Below the pieces are notes generated by a model. It made no database searches, had not been told where the DNA came from, and was given only the letters and a program-made list of their open reading frames with translations. The position numbers were made by a program, and so were the translations under genes. DNA of 64,000 bases from Streptomyces sp. NBC_01210 (GTDB lineage Bacteria > Actinomycetota > Actinomycetes > Streptomycetales > Streptomycetaceae): the NCBI RefSeq assembly GCF_036010325.1, contig NZ_CP108549.1, positions 6,138,001 to 6,202,000 of the forward strand, in the 5' to 3' direction. Position 1 is the first letter of the stretch. The number at the start of each line of letters is the position of its first letter. Shown here in pieces: positions 15,055 through 24,756 of this stretch.

Positions 15055-16617
15055 CTACTGACACACCGTTCCGGCGGCGGGAGCCTTGCCGTCCAGGAGG
15101 TAGGTGTTCACTGCCTTCTGCACACACTTGTTGCCGCTGTTGTACGCGCCGTGCCCCTCGCCCTTGTACGTGAGCTCGATGCCGACGCCCTTGCCGAGCG
15201 CGTCGGCCATCGCCTTCGTGCCCGGGTACGGCGTGGCCGGGTCACCGGTGTTGCCGACGAGGACGATGGGGGCAGAGCCCGGGGCGGAGACATCCGGCGT
15301 GCTCCACATGCCGGGCACCGGCCACTCACTGCAGCCCATCAGGCCCCAGCCCATGGTGTCGCCGAAGACCGGCGACGCCTCGCGGAATTGAGGCAGCTTC
15401 GCCCTGGCCTGGTCCAGGGTGAAGCGGTCCTTGTAGTCGACACAGTTGATGGCCGAGTTGGCCGCCTGGATATTGCTGTAGTCGCCGTTCTCGCTGCGTC
15501 CGTTCAAGGCGTCGGACAGTGCGAGCAGCAGCGCGCCGTTGCCTCCGTCGGCCTCATCGAGACCCTGCTCCAGCAACGGCCAGTACTCCGTGGAGTAGAG
15601 GGTCTGCGCGATGCCGTTGGTGGCTTCCGTCTGGGTCAGCTTCCGGTCGCCGCTGCCGGTGATCGGCTGCTTGTCGAGCTTCTTGAGGAGAGCGATGATC
15701 CAGTCCTGGATCTCCTGCGGTGTCGAGCCGGGGATGGGGCACTTGTCGCCCCGGGCCACGCAGTCCTTGGCCCAGTCGGTGAGGGCCAGTTGGAAGCCCT
15801 TGGCCTGGCCCAGCGCGCTCTGCTCCGAGGTCGCGGTCGGGTCGACGACGGCGTCGAGAACGGCTCGGCCCACGTTCTTCGGATACAAGTGCGCGTAGAC
15901 GCCGCCGAGTTCGGTGCCGTACGAGATCCCGAAGTAGGAGAGCTTCTTGTCACCGAGGACCTGGCGCATCAGGTCCATGTCGCGGGCGGCATTGGTGGTG
16001 CCCACATACGGGAGCTCGTTGCCGGAGTTCTTCTTGCAGGCGTCCGCGAAGGACTTCAGATTCTCGACGAGGGTCTGCTCCTCGGCGGCGTCGTCGGGGG
16101 TCCAGTCCTGGGCGAAGTACGCGTCGAGCTGTCGGTCGTCCTTGCACTCCACGCCGACGCTGCGACCGACCCCGCGCGGGTCGAAGCTCACCAGGTCGTA
16201 GCGGGTGCGCAGGGTCTCGAAGTCCGCGGCGACGGAGGGCAGCGTGCTGACCCCGGAGCCGCCGGGACCACCGAAGTTGAAGATGAGGGAGCCGATCCGC
16301 TTGCTTTTGTCGAGCGCCTTGGCGCGAATCAGGGCCAGCTCGATGGTCTCGCCGTCCGGCTCGGCGTAGTCGAGCGGGACGTCCATGAAGGAGCACTCCC
16401 AGGTGGTGCCGCCGGGCAGCGGCGAGGGCTGGGTCCCGCCGCCCTCGGCCTCCGAGGGGGCCGGGCACTTCTGCCAGTCCAGGGTCTGTGAGGCGAGATC
16501 CTCCGTCCGGTCCTGCTCCGTCTTCTTGTCGCTGCTGTCGGAACAGCCGGCGGCCAGCAGTACGGTGGCGGAGGCGGCGAGTGCGACAGCGCGCAAGGCG
16601 GCGGAAGTGGTCGGCAT
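15055..16617 (-). CDS. Secreted S33-family alpha/beta hydrolase lipoprotein (TAP-like), copy 1
   Basis: 520 residues with lipobox LLAAGCSDSS, then the same architecture as its neighbour: IFNFGGPGGSGVS, nucleophile elbow GISYGTELGG, aspartate in NTGDPATPYPG and histidine in YKGEGHGAY. The two proteins share long identical stretches such as NAARDMDLMRQVLGD. It likely releases N-terminal peptides or hydrolyses small amides outside the cell; substrate unknown. It lies downstream of the large membrane protein gene on the same strand, with a 148-nt gap. Confidence 0.9.
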   Translation of the reverse strand: MPTTSAALRAVALAASATVLLAAGCSDSSDKKTEQDRTEDLASQTLDWQKCPAPSEAEGGGTQPSPLPGGTTWECSFMDVPLDYAEPDGETIELALIRAKALDKSKRIGSLIFNFGGPGGSGVSTLPSVAADFETLRTRYDLVSFDPRGVGRSVGVECKDDRQLDAYFAQDWTPDDAAEEQTLVENLKSFADACKKNSGNELPYVGTTNAARDMDLMRQVLGDKKLSYFGISYGTELGGVYAHLYPKNVGRAVLDAVVDPTATSEQSALGQAKGFQLALTDWAKDCVARGDKCPIPGSTPQEIQDWIIALLKKLDKQPITGSGDRKLTQTEATNGIAQTLYSTEYWPLLEQGLDEADGGNGALLLALSDALNGRSENGDYSNIQAANSAINCVDYKDRFTLDQARAKLPQFREASPVFGDTMGWGLMGCSEWPVPGMWSTPDVSAPGSAPIVLVGNTGDPATPYPGTKAMADALGKGVGIELTYKGEGHGAYNSGNKCVQKAVNTYLLDGKAPAAGTVCQ

Positions 16618-16765
16618 GCCGTCATCGTCCGCCGCGAGCGCCCCGGCCGCGCGGGACGGCGGTCCATGCGGGTGGCGACGGAGCGTAGCCGCGGCAGGGC
16701 GGCCATGTGGGTGGCGACGGAGGGTTCGCGCGGCGGGTCGGCCGTGCGGGGACCGCCCGGCCCGG

Positions 16766-19579
16766 CTAGAGCGCGCCCTTGCGGGTGAGGTGGTTGAAGG
16801 CGAACCACCCCGGCAGTACGGGCAGCCAGAGCGTCATCATCCGGTACAGCAGGACCGCCGGCGCCGCGACCTCCTTCGGCACTCCGGCCAGGACCAGACC
16901 GAAGGTCAGCGCGCCCTCGACCGCGCCCACACCGCCCGGCGTCGGTGCCGCCGAGCCCAGTGCGTTGCCCGCCAGGAACACCACGGCGATGCTGGCGTAG
17001 CTCAGCGGCTGGTGGCCGTTGTCGAAGGCCCGGATCGACGCGTCCAGACACATCACGAACACACCGGTCAGCAGCAGCATCCCGCCGATGCCGGTGAGCA
17101 GCTTCCCCGGTCGCTGCAGTACGTCGAGCATGCGCGGCACCACACCGGCGAACAGCGAGCGCAGCCGCGTCGAGACGAACTTCCGCAGGAACGGGATCGC
17201 GGTCACCACCAGCACCAGCACGGCGACCGTCAGCAGACCCGCGATCACCGTCCTCGACGGCGTGAACGACGCCGTTCGCTCCGTACCGGTCAGATAGCCG
17301 AAGGAGAGCAGCAGCAGGATGTGTGCGCCGAGGCCGAACAGCTGTGAGGCGCCGACACTGGCCACGGCGAGACCGGGCCGTACGCCCGAGCGCTGGAGGA
17401 AGCGGGTGTTCAGCGCGACGCCGCCGACCGCCGCCGGGGCGACGATCTTGACGAAGGACCCGGCGACCTGCGCAACCACGGTCCGCAGGAAGCCGACCCG
17501 CTCCGGCACAAAGCCCAGCAGGCTCATCGCCGCCGCGAAGTAGCTGATCGCGGAGAAGGCGACGGCCACCACCACCCAGCGCCAGTCGGCCTGCCGGAAG
17601 ACCGTGCCGAAGTCGATGCCGGCGAGCTGCGAGAGCAGGAAGTACGCGGCGACCGCGCCGGCGATGAAGCTGATGAGCGTACGCGGTCTGATCCGCTCGA
17701 GACGGACCGGCTCGACCGGTGCCTGTGGTCTGATCAGCAGCACCTGCCGACGGATCTGGGAGAGCAGATCCTCCTCGCGCGCCTCGTCCATGGCTTCGTC
17801 CATGGCCTTCTTGTCGGCCTGCTTCTCCGCCCGTTCCGACTTGCGTGCGGCCTTGCGGTCGTCGGCCGACGCTTCCTCCGCCGCCTCTTCCGTACGAGCC
17901 CGCTTGGTGGCGGCGGACGCCTCGAGCACCGCATCCCGCTCGCGCTGCGACCGCTCGCGGGCCAGCTTGCGCAGTGTCGCCCGGGTGGAGCGGCTCAGCG
18001 CGATCGGCTGGAGCAGCGGCAGACAGTCGGCGATCGCGTCCGGACCGAGCACCTCGACCGCGGTGGCCACCGCACGCGCGGCACCCACCCGCAGCCCGAT
18101 CGTGGTGAGCAGCTGCGCGATGTCCATGCGCAGTACCACATCGCCCGCCGCGATCTCGCCGCCGCGCAGATCCGTCAGGATCACCTTGCCGGAACGATCC
18201 ACCAGAATCGCGTCGCCGGTTAGTCTGCGGTGCGCGATACGCCGCGACTGGAGCGCCTTCACCTGCCGCCAGGCCCCGCGCACCACATCGTCGGTGATCT
18301 CGTCGTCCGTCAGGGAGTCCAGGGAACGGCCGCCCAGGTGCTCGTACACCAGCATCACGGCGTCCGGACCGAGTTCCGAGGTGGCGATCAGCTTGGGGGC
18401 GTTGGCTCCGGCGGCGATCGCCGCGTACGCCAGCAGCGCCTCCTGCTCCAGCGCCTGACGCAGCGACTGGATGGAGCGGCGGGTGGTGATGGAGCGCAGC
18501 GTCAGTCGGCGCCACACCCGGTAGAAGAAGCCCTGCGCCTGCTGCTCGCGGTCGACGACGGTGACATCGAGCGGCGCGCCCTCCTCCAGCGTGACCAGAT
18601 AGCGGCGGCCGCGGTCGCCCTGCTCGGCGGAGTCGGGAACGTCCTCGGAGCGCATCGCGGTGACCGGGCGGAAACCGACATGGCGCAGACCCGCCAGCAG
18701 GGTCTGGCCGGTGGGCCGTACGTTCGGCGAGCCGACGGTGTACAGCGTGCCGTACGCGACGGTCCAGCCGAGCAGCACGGTGAGGATGATCGAGAACGGG
18801 GTGGTGTAACCGGCGACCAGCATCGCGAAGGCGTCGAGCAGCAGCACCACCCACAGCACCACGCGCCAGCGCGGCCGCCGGGCCATCCCCACTGCCGTCA
18901 TATAGGCGATCACGGGCGCGAGATAGCCATGCACCGGATCGGTCAGCCCGCCGCCGCTCTGCGCCTGGGTCAGCGCGTCCTGGAGCGTGCCGGGCGCGGC
19001 CTTGGCGACCCAGAGATCGGTGGCGAGGGTGACGCCGTGCGCGAGGACGGCGGCGAGGACGCCGTCCGCGATCCGCAGCCCGTCCCGTTTGACCAGCCGC
19101 TCGATCGCGAAGGCGACGGGGACGAGCAGTACGGCGATGCTGGACGCCAGCCCGGCGATCTTGACCAGCAGGTCAGGGGCCTGCCCGGTGCCCTTGTTGA
19201 TGTCCTGCTCGAGACCGGAGGTGGTGCCGTGGGCGAAGGCGGCGACGGCGAGCACCACGGCGATCGCCAGGATGCCGATGAGGAGCCGCAGCAGATCGGA
19301 GGGGCGGTGGACGCGGGCGGCGAGCAGTGGTTCGTCCCCGGATACCCGGTCGACGCTGGTCACGTCCGTGACGTCGGTCGCCCTGGTCGAACCGGTCGCC
19401 CCTTTCGCCGCGGTCGAATCGGCGGATCCTTTCGCCCCGGTCGCCCCGGTCGCATCGCTCGCGTCGCCCTGCGGAGCGGGCGCTTCCGGGTACGACTCGG
19501 ACTCAGGGGTGCTTGCCGCCTTCGGAGGCTGCACGCCCTGCTCCTTCGCCGTCTCGGTCTCTTCTTGATCTCGTATCAC
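16766..19579 (-). CDS. Large membrane protein: kinase-like middle domain plus LPG-synthase-type flippase domain
   Basis: 937 residues in four parts. Residues 1-90 are low-complexity (repeated ATGATGAKG and TDVTDVT). About seven TM helices follow (95-300), then a soluble kinase/ABC1-like domain (about 320-540) with LVYEHLGGRSLDSL and HRRLTGDAILVDRSGKVILTDL, and a charged coiled-coil linker (about 545-620, rich in E, K and A). The last part is an eight-TM UPF0104/LPG-synthase transmembrane domain (about 640-935) with PAAVGGVALNTRF and SAAPTPGGVGAVEGAL. The last domain is typical of lipid flippases. It probably moves or senses a lipid, with the kinase-like domain as regulator; this is inference. 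GTG start at 19579. Confidence 0.85.
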   Translation of the reverse strand: MIRDQEETETAKEQGVQPPKAASTPESESYPEAPAPQGDASDATGATGAKGSADSTAAKGATGSTRATDVTDVTSVDRVSGDEPLLAARVHRPSDLLRLLIGILAIAVVLAVAAFAHGTTSGLEQDINKGTGQAPDLLVKIAGLASSIAVLLVPVAFAIERLVKRDGLRIADGVLAAVLAHGVTLATDLWVAKAAPGTLQDALTQAQSGGGLTDPVHGYLAPVIAYMTAVGMARRPRWRVVLWVVLLLDAFAMLVAGYTTPFSIILTVLLGWTVAYGTLYTVGSPNVRPTGQTLLAGLRHVGFRPVTAMRSEDVPDSAEQGDRGRRYLVTLEEGAPLDVTVVDREQQAQGFFYRVWRRLTLRSITTRRSIQSLRQALEQEALLAYAAIAAGANAPKLIATSELGPDAVMLVYEHLGGRSLDSLTDDEITDDVVRGAWRQVKALQSRRIAHRRLTGDAILVDRSGKVILTDLRGGEIAAGDVVLRMDIAQLLTTIGLRVGAARAVATAVEVLGPDAIADCLPLLQPIALSRSTRATLRKLARERSQRERDAVLEASAATKRARTEEAAEEASADDRKAARKSERAEKQADKKAMDEAMDEAREEDLLSQIRRQVLLIRPQAPVEPVRLERIRPRTLISFIAGAVAAYFLLSQLAGIDFGTVFRQADWRWVVVAVAFSAISYFAAAMSLLGFVPERVGFLRTVVAQVAGSFVKIVAPAAVGGVALNTRFLQRSGVRPGLAVASVGASQLFGLGAHILLLLSFGYLTGTERTASFTPSRTVIAGLLTVAVLVLVVTAIPFLRKFVSTRLRSLFAGVVPRMLDVLQRPGKLLTGIGGMLLLTGVFVMCLDASIRAFDNGHQPLSYASIAVVFLAGNALGSAAPTPGGVGAVEGALTFGLVLAGVPKEVAAPAVLLYRMMTLWLPVLPGWFAFNHLTRKGAL

Positions 19580-19749
19580 CAGTCACCGCCCGCATGATGG
19601 TGGCACGACCGGACGGCAGAGGGGGGCATCAGGGTGCATCGCGGGGACTTGAGGCACGTGAGATACGCCCCTCTGCCTCTCCGGTCCCACTCCCTCCACT
19701 GTGCCTGCTGTCGGAGGCGTTGTCGGTGGCGTGCGGCAGGATGGGCCGG

Positions 19750-20100
19750 ATGGACGAGCTGCCGGAGTACGCGGAGCGGGTGCTTGAGGTCGCCGAGCTG
19801 ATCCCGCCCGGCCGGGTGATGACGTACGGAGATGTCGCGGAGTGGCTCGGGCAGGGCGGGCCGCGCCAGGTGGGCCGGGTGATGGCGCTGTACGGCGGCG
19901 CCGTGCCCTGGTGGCGTGTGGTGCGCTCGGACGGCACGCTGCTGCCCGGGCACGAGCTGCGCGCCCTGGCGCGGTACCGCACGGAGGGCACGCCGCTGCG
20001 CGAGGCCTCGCGAAGTGCCGAAGGCCATGTGCCACGGCTCGACATGAAGCGCGCGCGATGGGACGGCGAAGGTGGTGCGGGCGGCAGCGCTCAGATATGA
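19750..20100 (+). CDS. Alkyltransferase-like (ATL) DNA repair protein, MGMT family
   Basis: 116 residues with the MGMT DNA-binding fold (IPPGRVMTYGDVAEWLGQGGPRQVGRVMALY). The alkyl-acceptor motif PCHRV is replaced by PWWRVV, so Trp stands in place of the acceptor Cys. This defines ATL proteins, which bind O6-alkylguanine without repairing it and hand the lesion to nucleotide excision repair. The ATG at 19750 lies exactly 7 nt after CAGGAT, suggesting a leaderless transcript; a GTG at 19726 behind GGAGG is the alternative. It precedes the adnA helicase gene. The 203 nt between them hold no gene; an imperfect repeat of CGGCACGAACCG is visible at 20230-20265. Confidence 0.88.
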   Translation: MDELPEYAERVLEVAELIPPGRVMTYGDVAEWLGQGGPRQVGRVMALYGGAVPWWRVVRSDGTLLPGHELRALARYRTEGTPLREASRSAEGHVPRLDMKRARWDGEGGAGGSAQI

Positions 20101-20303
20101 CAGCTTCGGCCGATCGGTTGCACCAGGGGCGCGCCGGGGACTGTACGGCGTACGAAGACCGTACGGAGCCCCGGTGCGCGGCTGACTCACCGCGTCCCCG
20201 CCCCGCGCTGGCGTAGCGTCGTCGGCGCGCGGCACGAACCGTTCCACCCGCGGCACGAACCGCTCCATCACCACCAGCACACCCACCAGGACCGGCGATC
20301 CAC

Positions 20304-23300
20304 GTGAGCTCCTCCTCCACCACCGGGCGTACGACGTACCAGCAACAGGTACGGCGGCGGACCTCGGGCGCGTACCGACTGGTGCGTACCCCGCCGGGCC
20401 CGGTGCATCCCCCTCTCCTGGACGCAACTCAGCGCGCGGTGGTTGACCACGGTCACGGTCCGTTGCTCGTTCTGGCAGGTCCGGGCACCGGCAAGACGAC
20501 GACGCTGGTGGAGGCGGTGGCCGCGCGGGTCGCGAAGGGGGTGGATCCGGAGCGGATCCTGGTCCTCACGTTCAGCCGCAAGGCGGCGGTGGAGCTGCGG
20601 GACCGGATGGCGCTGCGGCTGGGTGGTGCGCAGGGGCCGCAGGCGACGACCTTCCACTCCTTCTGCTACGCACTGGTCCGCGCCCACCAGGACGCGGATC
20701 TGTTCTCCGAGCCCCTGCGGCTGCTGTCGGGTCCCGAGCAGGACGTCGCCGTACGCGAACTGCTGGCGGGCCAGCTCGGCCTGGAGGCCGAGGGGCTGGT
20801 GCGCAATCACTGGCCGGACGAGCTGCGGGCGTGCCTCACGACGCGCGGTTTCGCGGACGAGGTACGGGCGGTGCTGGCCCGGAGCCGGGAACTGGGCCTC
20901 GGCCCCGACTCCCTGGCCCGCTTCGCGGCCCGCACCGGCCGTCCCGACTGGGGGGCGGCCGCGTCTTTCCTTGCCGAGTATCTGGACGTCCTGGACATGC
21001 AAGGGGTCCTCGACTACGCGGAACTGGTGCACCGCGCGGTCCTGCTGGCCGAACGGACCGGGTCCCCGTACGACGTGCCGCACCCCTCGTCCCTCTTCCC
21101 GTACGACGCGGTGTTCGTGGACGAGTACCAGGACACGGACCCGGCCCAGGTGCGGCTGCTCCAGGCGCTGGCCGGCCAGGGCCGGACGCTGGTCGCCTTC
21201 GGCGACCCGGACCAGTCGATCTACGCCTTCCGCGGCGCGGACGTGAACGGCATTCTCGACTTCCCGGACGCCTTCCGGCACGCGGACGGCAGACCCTCTC
21301 AGGTGTCGGTCCTGACCACGTCGCGTCGCAGCGGGTCGGGTCTCCTGGCGGCGACCCGGCTGCTGACCCGGCGGATGCCACTGCCCCGCCTCCCGTCGGA
21401 GAAGGCCCGCGCCCACCGGGAGCCGGCGCCGGTCCGCGAGGGCGGGCAGGTGGAGACGTACACCTTCCCGACGGCGTCCACGGAACTCGACAACATCGCC
21501 GACATCCTCCGCCGCGCCCATCTGGAGGAGGGCGTCCCGTGGAACGACATGGCGGTCCTGGTCCGCGCGGGTGGCCGCACCATCCCCTCGGTCCGCCGCG
21601 CGCTGACGTCGGCGGGCGTCCCGCTGGAGATCGACGGCGACGACGTCCCACTGCGCCACGAACCGGCCGTATCGCCGCTACTGACGGCCCTGCGCACGGC
21701 GGCAACGGCCGCGCTGCGGGGCCCGGCGGGACCGCGGGAGGGGACTGCGGAGTCCTCCGGTTCCGCCGGGGCACCACCGGCGGATGCGGATGCGGCACCG
21801 GATGCGGGTTCGGCACCGGATGCGGATGCGGCGCCGGGTGCCGAGGCGTCGGAAACCGGGACCCCCACCGCCTGGCTCACCACCGAGACCGCTCTCACCC
21901 TGCTCACCTCGCCCCTCGGCGGGATGGACGCCGCCGACCTCCGGCGGCTCGGCCGCGCCCTCCGGGACGAGGAGCGTGCCGGTGGCAACCGCGTACCACC
22001 GCCCTCCGACCAGCTCCTCGCCCGCGCACTTGCCGAGCCCGAGCGCCTCGTCGCGCACGACCCCGCGTACGCCCGCGGCGCCCAGCGGCTCGGCGCACTC
22101 CTGCGCAAGGCGCGCGAGCTTCTCGAAGGCGGCGGCACCGCCGAAGAGGCCCTCTGGGAGCTCTGGGACGGCACCCCCTGGCCGCAGCGACTCGAGCGCG
22201 CAGCTCTCCGCGGCGGCGCGGCCGGCCGTAACGCCGACCGCGACCTCGACGCCGTCTGCGCCCTCTTCGACACCGCGGCCCGTGCCGAAGAGCGCACCGG
22301 CGGTCGCGGCGCCCTCAACTTCCTCGAAGAGGTCGAGGCCCAGGACATCGCCGCCGACACCCTCGCCAAGAGAAGCGTGCGCCCCGATGCCGTACGCCTG
22401 ATGACCGCCCACCGTTCCAAGGGCCTCGAGTGGAGCCTGGTCGTCGTCGCCGGTGTGCAGGAGGGCCTGTGGCCGGACCTCCGCCGCCGCGGCTCGCTCC
22501 TCGAGGCCGACCGCATCGGTCACGACGGCCTCGCCGAGCCGCTCACCCCCGGCGCCCTCCTCGCCGAGGAGCGCCGGCTCTTCTACGTCGCCGCCACCCG
22601 CGCCCGCGACCGCCTCGTCGTCACTGCCGTCAAGGCCCCCGCCGACGACGGCGACCAGCCATCCCGCTTCCTCACCGAGCTCGGCGTGGAGCCCAAGGAC
22701 ATCACCGGCCGCCCGCGCCGCCCCCTCGCCGTCGCCGCGCTCGTTGCCGAGCTGCGCGCCACCACCGTCGACCCGCAGGCGACGGACGCGCTGCGGGACG
22801 CCGCCGCCCGCCGCCTCGCCCGCCTTGCCGCGCTCACCGACGACGAGGGCCAGCCGCTCGTACCGGCCGCGCACCCCTACCGCTGGTGGGGCCTGTACGA
22901 GCCGACGCAGAGCCAGATCCCGCTCCGGGACCGGAACCAGCCCGTCACCCTCTCAGGCAGCGCACTGGACCAGCTCGCCAACACCTGCGCGCTCCAGTGG
23001 TTCCTCGGGCGCGAGGTCAAGGCGGAAGCACCCGCCACCGCCGCCCAGGGCTTCGGCAACGTCGTCCACGTACTCGCGGACGAGGTCGCCTCCGGGCAGA
23101 CCCCCGCCGACCTCGCCGTTCTCATGGAGCGCCTCGACTCGGTCTGGAACGCGCTCGTCTTCGACGCTCCCTGGAAGTCGCAGCAGGAGAAGGAGCACGC
23201 GCGCGTGGCGCTCGAACGCTTCCTGCGCTGGCACGTCATGGACCGCGGCGGTCGCGGCGGCCGCGCCCCCGCCGCCACCGAGCACGACTTCGACGTGACG

Positions 23301-23753
23301 CTCGAGGCGGGGGAGTACGAGGTACGGATCCGGGGCTCCATGGACCGCGTCGAGGAGGACGCCGAAGGACGCGCGTACGTCGTCGACTTCAAGACCGGCA
23401 AGCAGACACCCACCAGGGACGAGGTCGCTGCCCACCCCCAACTCGCCGTCTACCAGCTGGCGGTGCGCGAAGGGGCGCTCGACGAGGCCTTCGACGGCCG
23501 TCGCCCGGAACCCGGCGGCGCCGAACTCGTACAGCTGCGCCAGCCCGCCGCCAGGAAGGACGGCGGCGACGAGCTCCCCAGGATCCAGGCCCAGGAACCC
23601 CTGAGCGGCGCATGGGTCGGTGATCTGCTCGCCACCGCCGCCGGACGCGTACTCGACGAGCGCTTCACCCCGTCCACCGGGCAGCACTGCACCCACTGCA
23701 CCTTCCGTGCCTCGTGCAGCGCACAGCCGGAGGGACGCCAAATCGTCGAGTGA
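20304..23753 (+). CDS. adnA: AdnA-type helicase-nuclease subunit (UvrD/Rep superfamily 1)
   Basis: 1149 residues. SF1A helicase motifs are present: Walker A GPGTGKTT (59-66), Walker B DEYQDTDP (near 273), DPDQSIYAFRGAD, GLEWSLVVVAGVQEG, and motif VI in YVAATRARDRLVV. The C-terminal PD-(D/E)xK nuclease has YVVDFKTGK near 1030. Cysteines at CALQWF (near 895) and CTHCTFRASC (near 1129) resemble the iron-sulfur staple of AddB-type nucleases. With AdnB it would resect double-strand breaks in the RecBCD/AddAB role; the locus is reported essential in Streptomyces. An A/D/P-rich insert (about 480-520) has degenerate repeats. GTG start with a weak RBS. Confidence 0.92.
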   Translation: MSSSSTTGRTTYQQQVRRRTSGAYRLVRTPPGPVHPPLLDATQRAVVDHGHGPLLVLAGPGTGKTTTLVEAVAARVAKGVDPERILVLTFSRKAAVELRDRMALRLGGAQGPQATTFHSFCYALVRAHQDADLFSEPLRLLSGPEQDVAVRELLAGQLGLEAEGLVRNHWPDELRACLTTRGFADEVRAVLARSRELGLGPDSLARFAARTGRPDWGAAASFLAEYLDVLDMQGVLDYAELVHRAVLLAERTGSPYDVPHPSSLFPYDAVFVDEYQDTDPAQVRLLQALAGQGRTLVAFGDPDQSIYAFRGADVNGILDFPDAFRHADGRPSQVSVLTTSRRSGSGLLAATRLLTRRMPLPRLPSEKARAHREPAPVREGGQVETYTFPTASTELDNIADILRRAHLEEGVPWNDMAVLVRAGGRTIPSVRRALTSAGVPLEIDGDDVPLRHEPAVSPLLTALRTAATAALRGPAGPREGTAESSGSAGAPPADADAAPDAGSAPDADAAPGAEASETGTPTAWLTTETALTLLTSPLGGMDAADLRRLGRALRDEERAGGNRVPPPSDQLLARALAEPERLVAHDPAYARGAQRLGALLRKARELLEGGGTAEEALWELWDGTPWPQRLERAALRGGAAGRNADRDLDAVCALFDTAARAEERTGGRGALNFLEEVEAQDIAADTLAKRSVRPDAVRLMTAHRSKGLEWSLVVVAGVQEGLWPDLRRRGSLLEADRIGHDGLAEPLTPGALLAEERRLFYVAATRARDRLVVTAVKAPADDGDQPSRFLTELGVEPKDITGRPRRPLAVAALVAELRATTVDPQATDALRDAAARRLARLAALTDDEGQPLVPAAHPYRWWGLYEPTQSQIPLRDRNQPVTLSGSALDQLANTCALQWFLGREVKAEAPATAAQGFGNVVHVLADEVASGQTPADLAVLMERLDSVWNALVFDAPWKSQQEKEHARVALERFLRWHVMDRGGRGGRAPAATEHDFDVTLEAGEYEVRIRGSMDRVEEDAEGRAYVVDFKTGKQTPTRDEVAAHPQLAVYQLAVREGALDEAFDGRRPEPGGAELVQLRQPAARKDGGDELPRIQAQEPLSGAWVGDLLATAAGRVLDERFTPSTGQHCTHCTFRASCSAQPEGRQIVE

Positions 23754-23874
23754 CCGCCGCCGACGGTCGGTGTTGTGGTCCATGTGGTCCACCTCACGTC
23801 GGCTCCCTGCATCCAAATGACGTCCGCGACAGTCGCATAAAGGTGCGATAAGCAGGATCTACAGGGAGAGACAC

Positions 23875-24699
23875 ATGGCAGCCAATCGGAAGTTCCTGGT
23901 TTCGGCGATGGTCTGTGCGACCGCGATCGCCGGACTGGCGGGCTGCTCCAAGGACACCAAGGCCAAGGGCGACTCCGAGGAGAAGGTGAAGGAGCCGGCG
24001 GCCGCCACGACCTCGAAGGCTCCGGTGGACCCGTTCGCCGGCCTCACCGCCGACCAGATCGGCGACAAGGCCCTCACGGCCACGAAGGCCGCCCAGTCCA
24101 TCCGGATGGCGGGCCAGATCAAGAGCGACGGCGAGCAGCTGACCGTCGACTTCGCGGTCGACACCAAGGGTGCCTGCACGGGCAAGATGGGCGTGAAGGC
24201 CGGCAACGCCGAGCTCCTCCAGGCCAACAAGGTCCTGTACATGAAGGGTGACGAGAAGTTCTGGCGCGCCTCGATGAGCGAGGACGGCTCGTCCGGCAAG
24301 GAGACCGACAGCGTCGTCGAGCTGATGAAGGGCCGCTGGATGAAGATGCCGGCGGGCAGCTCCGGCGACATGGACGGTGTCTGCGACCTCAAGGCGATGA
24401 TCGCCGACATGGACAAGGACAAGTCGGAGCGCAAGGGCATGACCAAGGGCCCCGACGCCGAGGTCGACGGTCAGGCCACGGCGACCGTGGTGAAGAAGGC
24501 GGCCAATGGCGAGACGACGACCATGTACGTGGCCAAGGAGGGTGAGCCCTACCTGCTCAAGGTCGTCAAGGTCGGCGGCGACGAGCCCGGCACGATGGTC
24601 TTCAGCGACTACAACAAGCCGGTGAATGCCGTGGCTCCGCCGGCCGACCAGGTCGTCGACCTGGAGAAGCTGGGCGCGGGCTCCGGCAACGGAGCCTGA
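23875..24699 (+). CDS. Lipoprotein, LolA/LppX-like fold likely
   Basis: 274 residues with a clear lipoprotein signal (MAANRKFLVSAMVCATAI then lipobox LAGC). The mature part is beta-rich and alternates charged and hydrophobic residues (LTADQIGDKALTATKAAQSIRMAGQI..., VNAVAPPADQVVDL), as in Streptomyces lipoproteins related to LppX/LprG and LolA. Role unknown; lipid or hydrophobic ligand binding is inference. GGGAGAG precedes the ATG. It sits between adnA and adnB but probably has its own promoter in the 121-nt upstream gap (GATAAG near 23848 is a weak -10 candidate). Confidence 0.82.
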   Translation: MAANRKFLVSAMVCATAIAGLAGCSKDTKAKGDSEEKVKEPAAATTSKAPVDPFAGLTADQIGDKALTATKAAQSIRMAGQIKSDGEQLTVDFAVDTKGACTGKMGVKAGNAELLQANKVLYMKGDEKFWRASMSEDGSSGKETDSVVELMKGRWMKMPAGSSGDMDGVCDLKAMIADMDKDKSERKGMTKGPDAEVDGQATATVVKKAANGETTTMYVAKEGEPYLLKVVKVGGDEPGTMVFSDYNKPVNAVAPPADQVVDLEKLGAGSGNGA

Positions 24700-24756
24700 C
24701 GCGGTTGAGGCCGAGGGGGACCACCGCTGTCAGTGGTCCCCATTAGCCTCTCTGAG

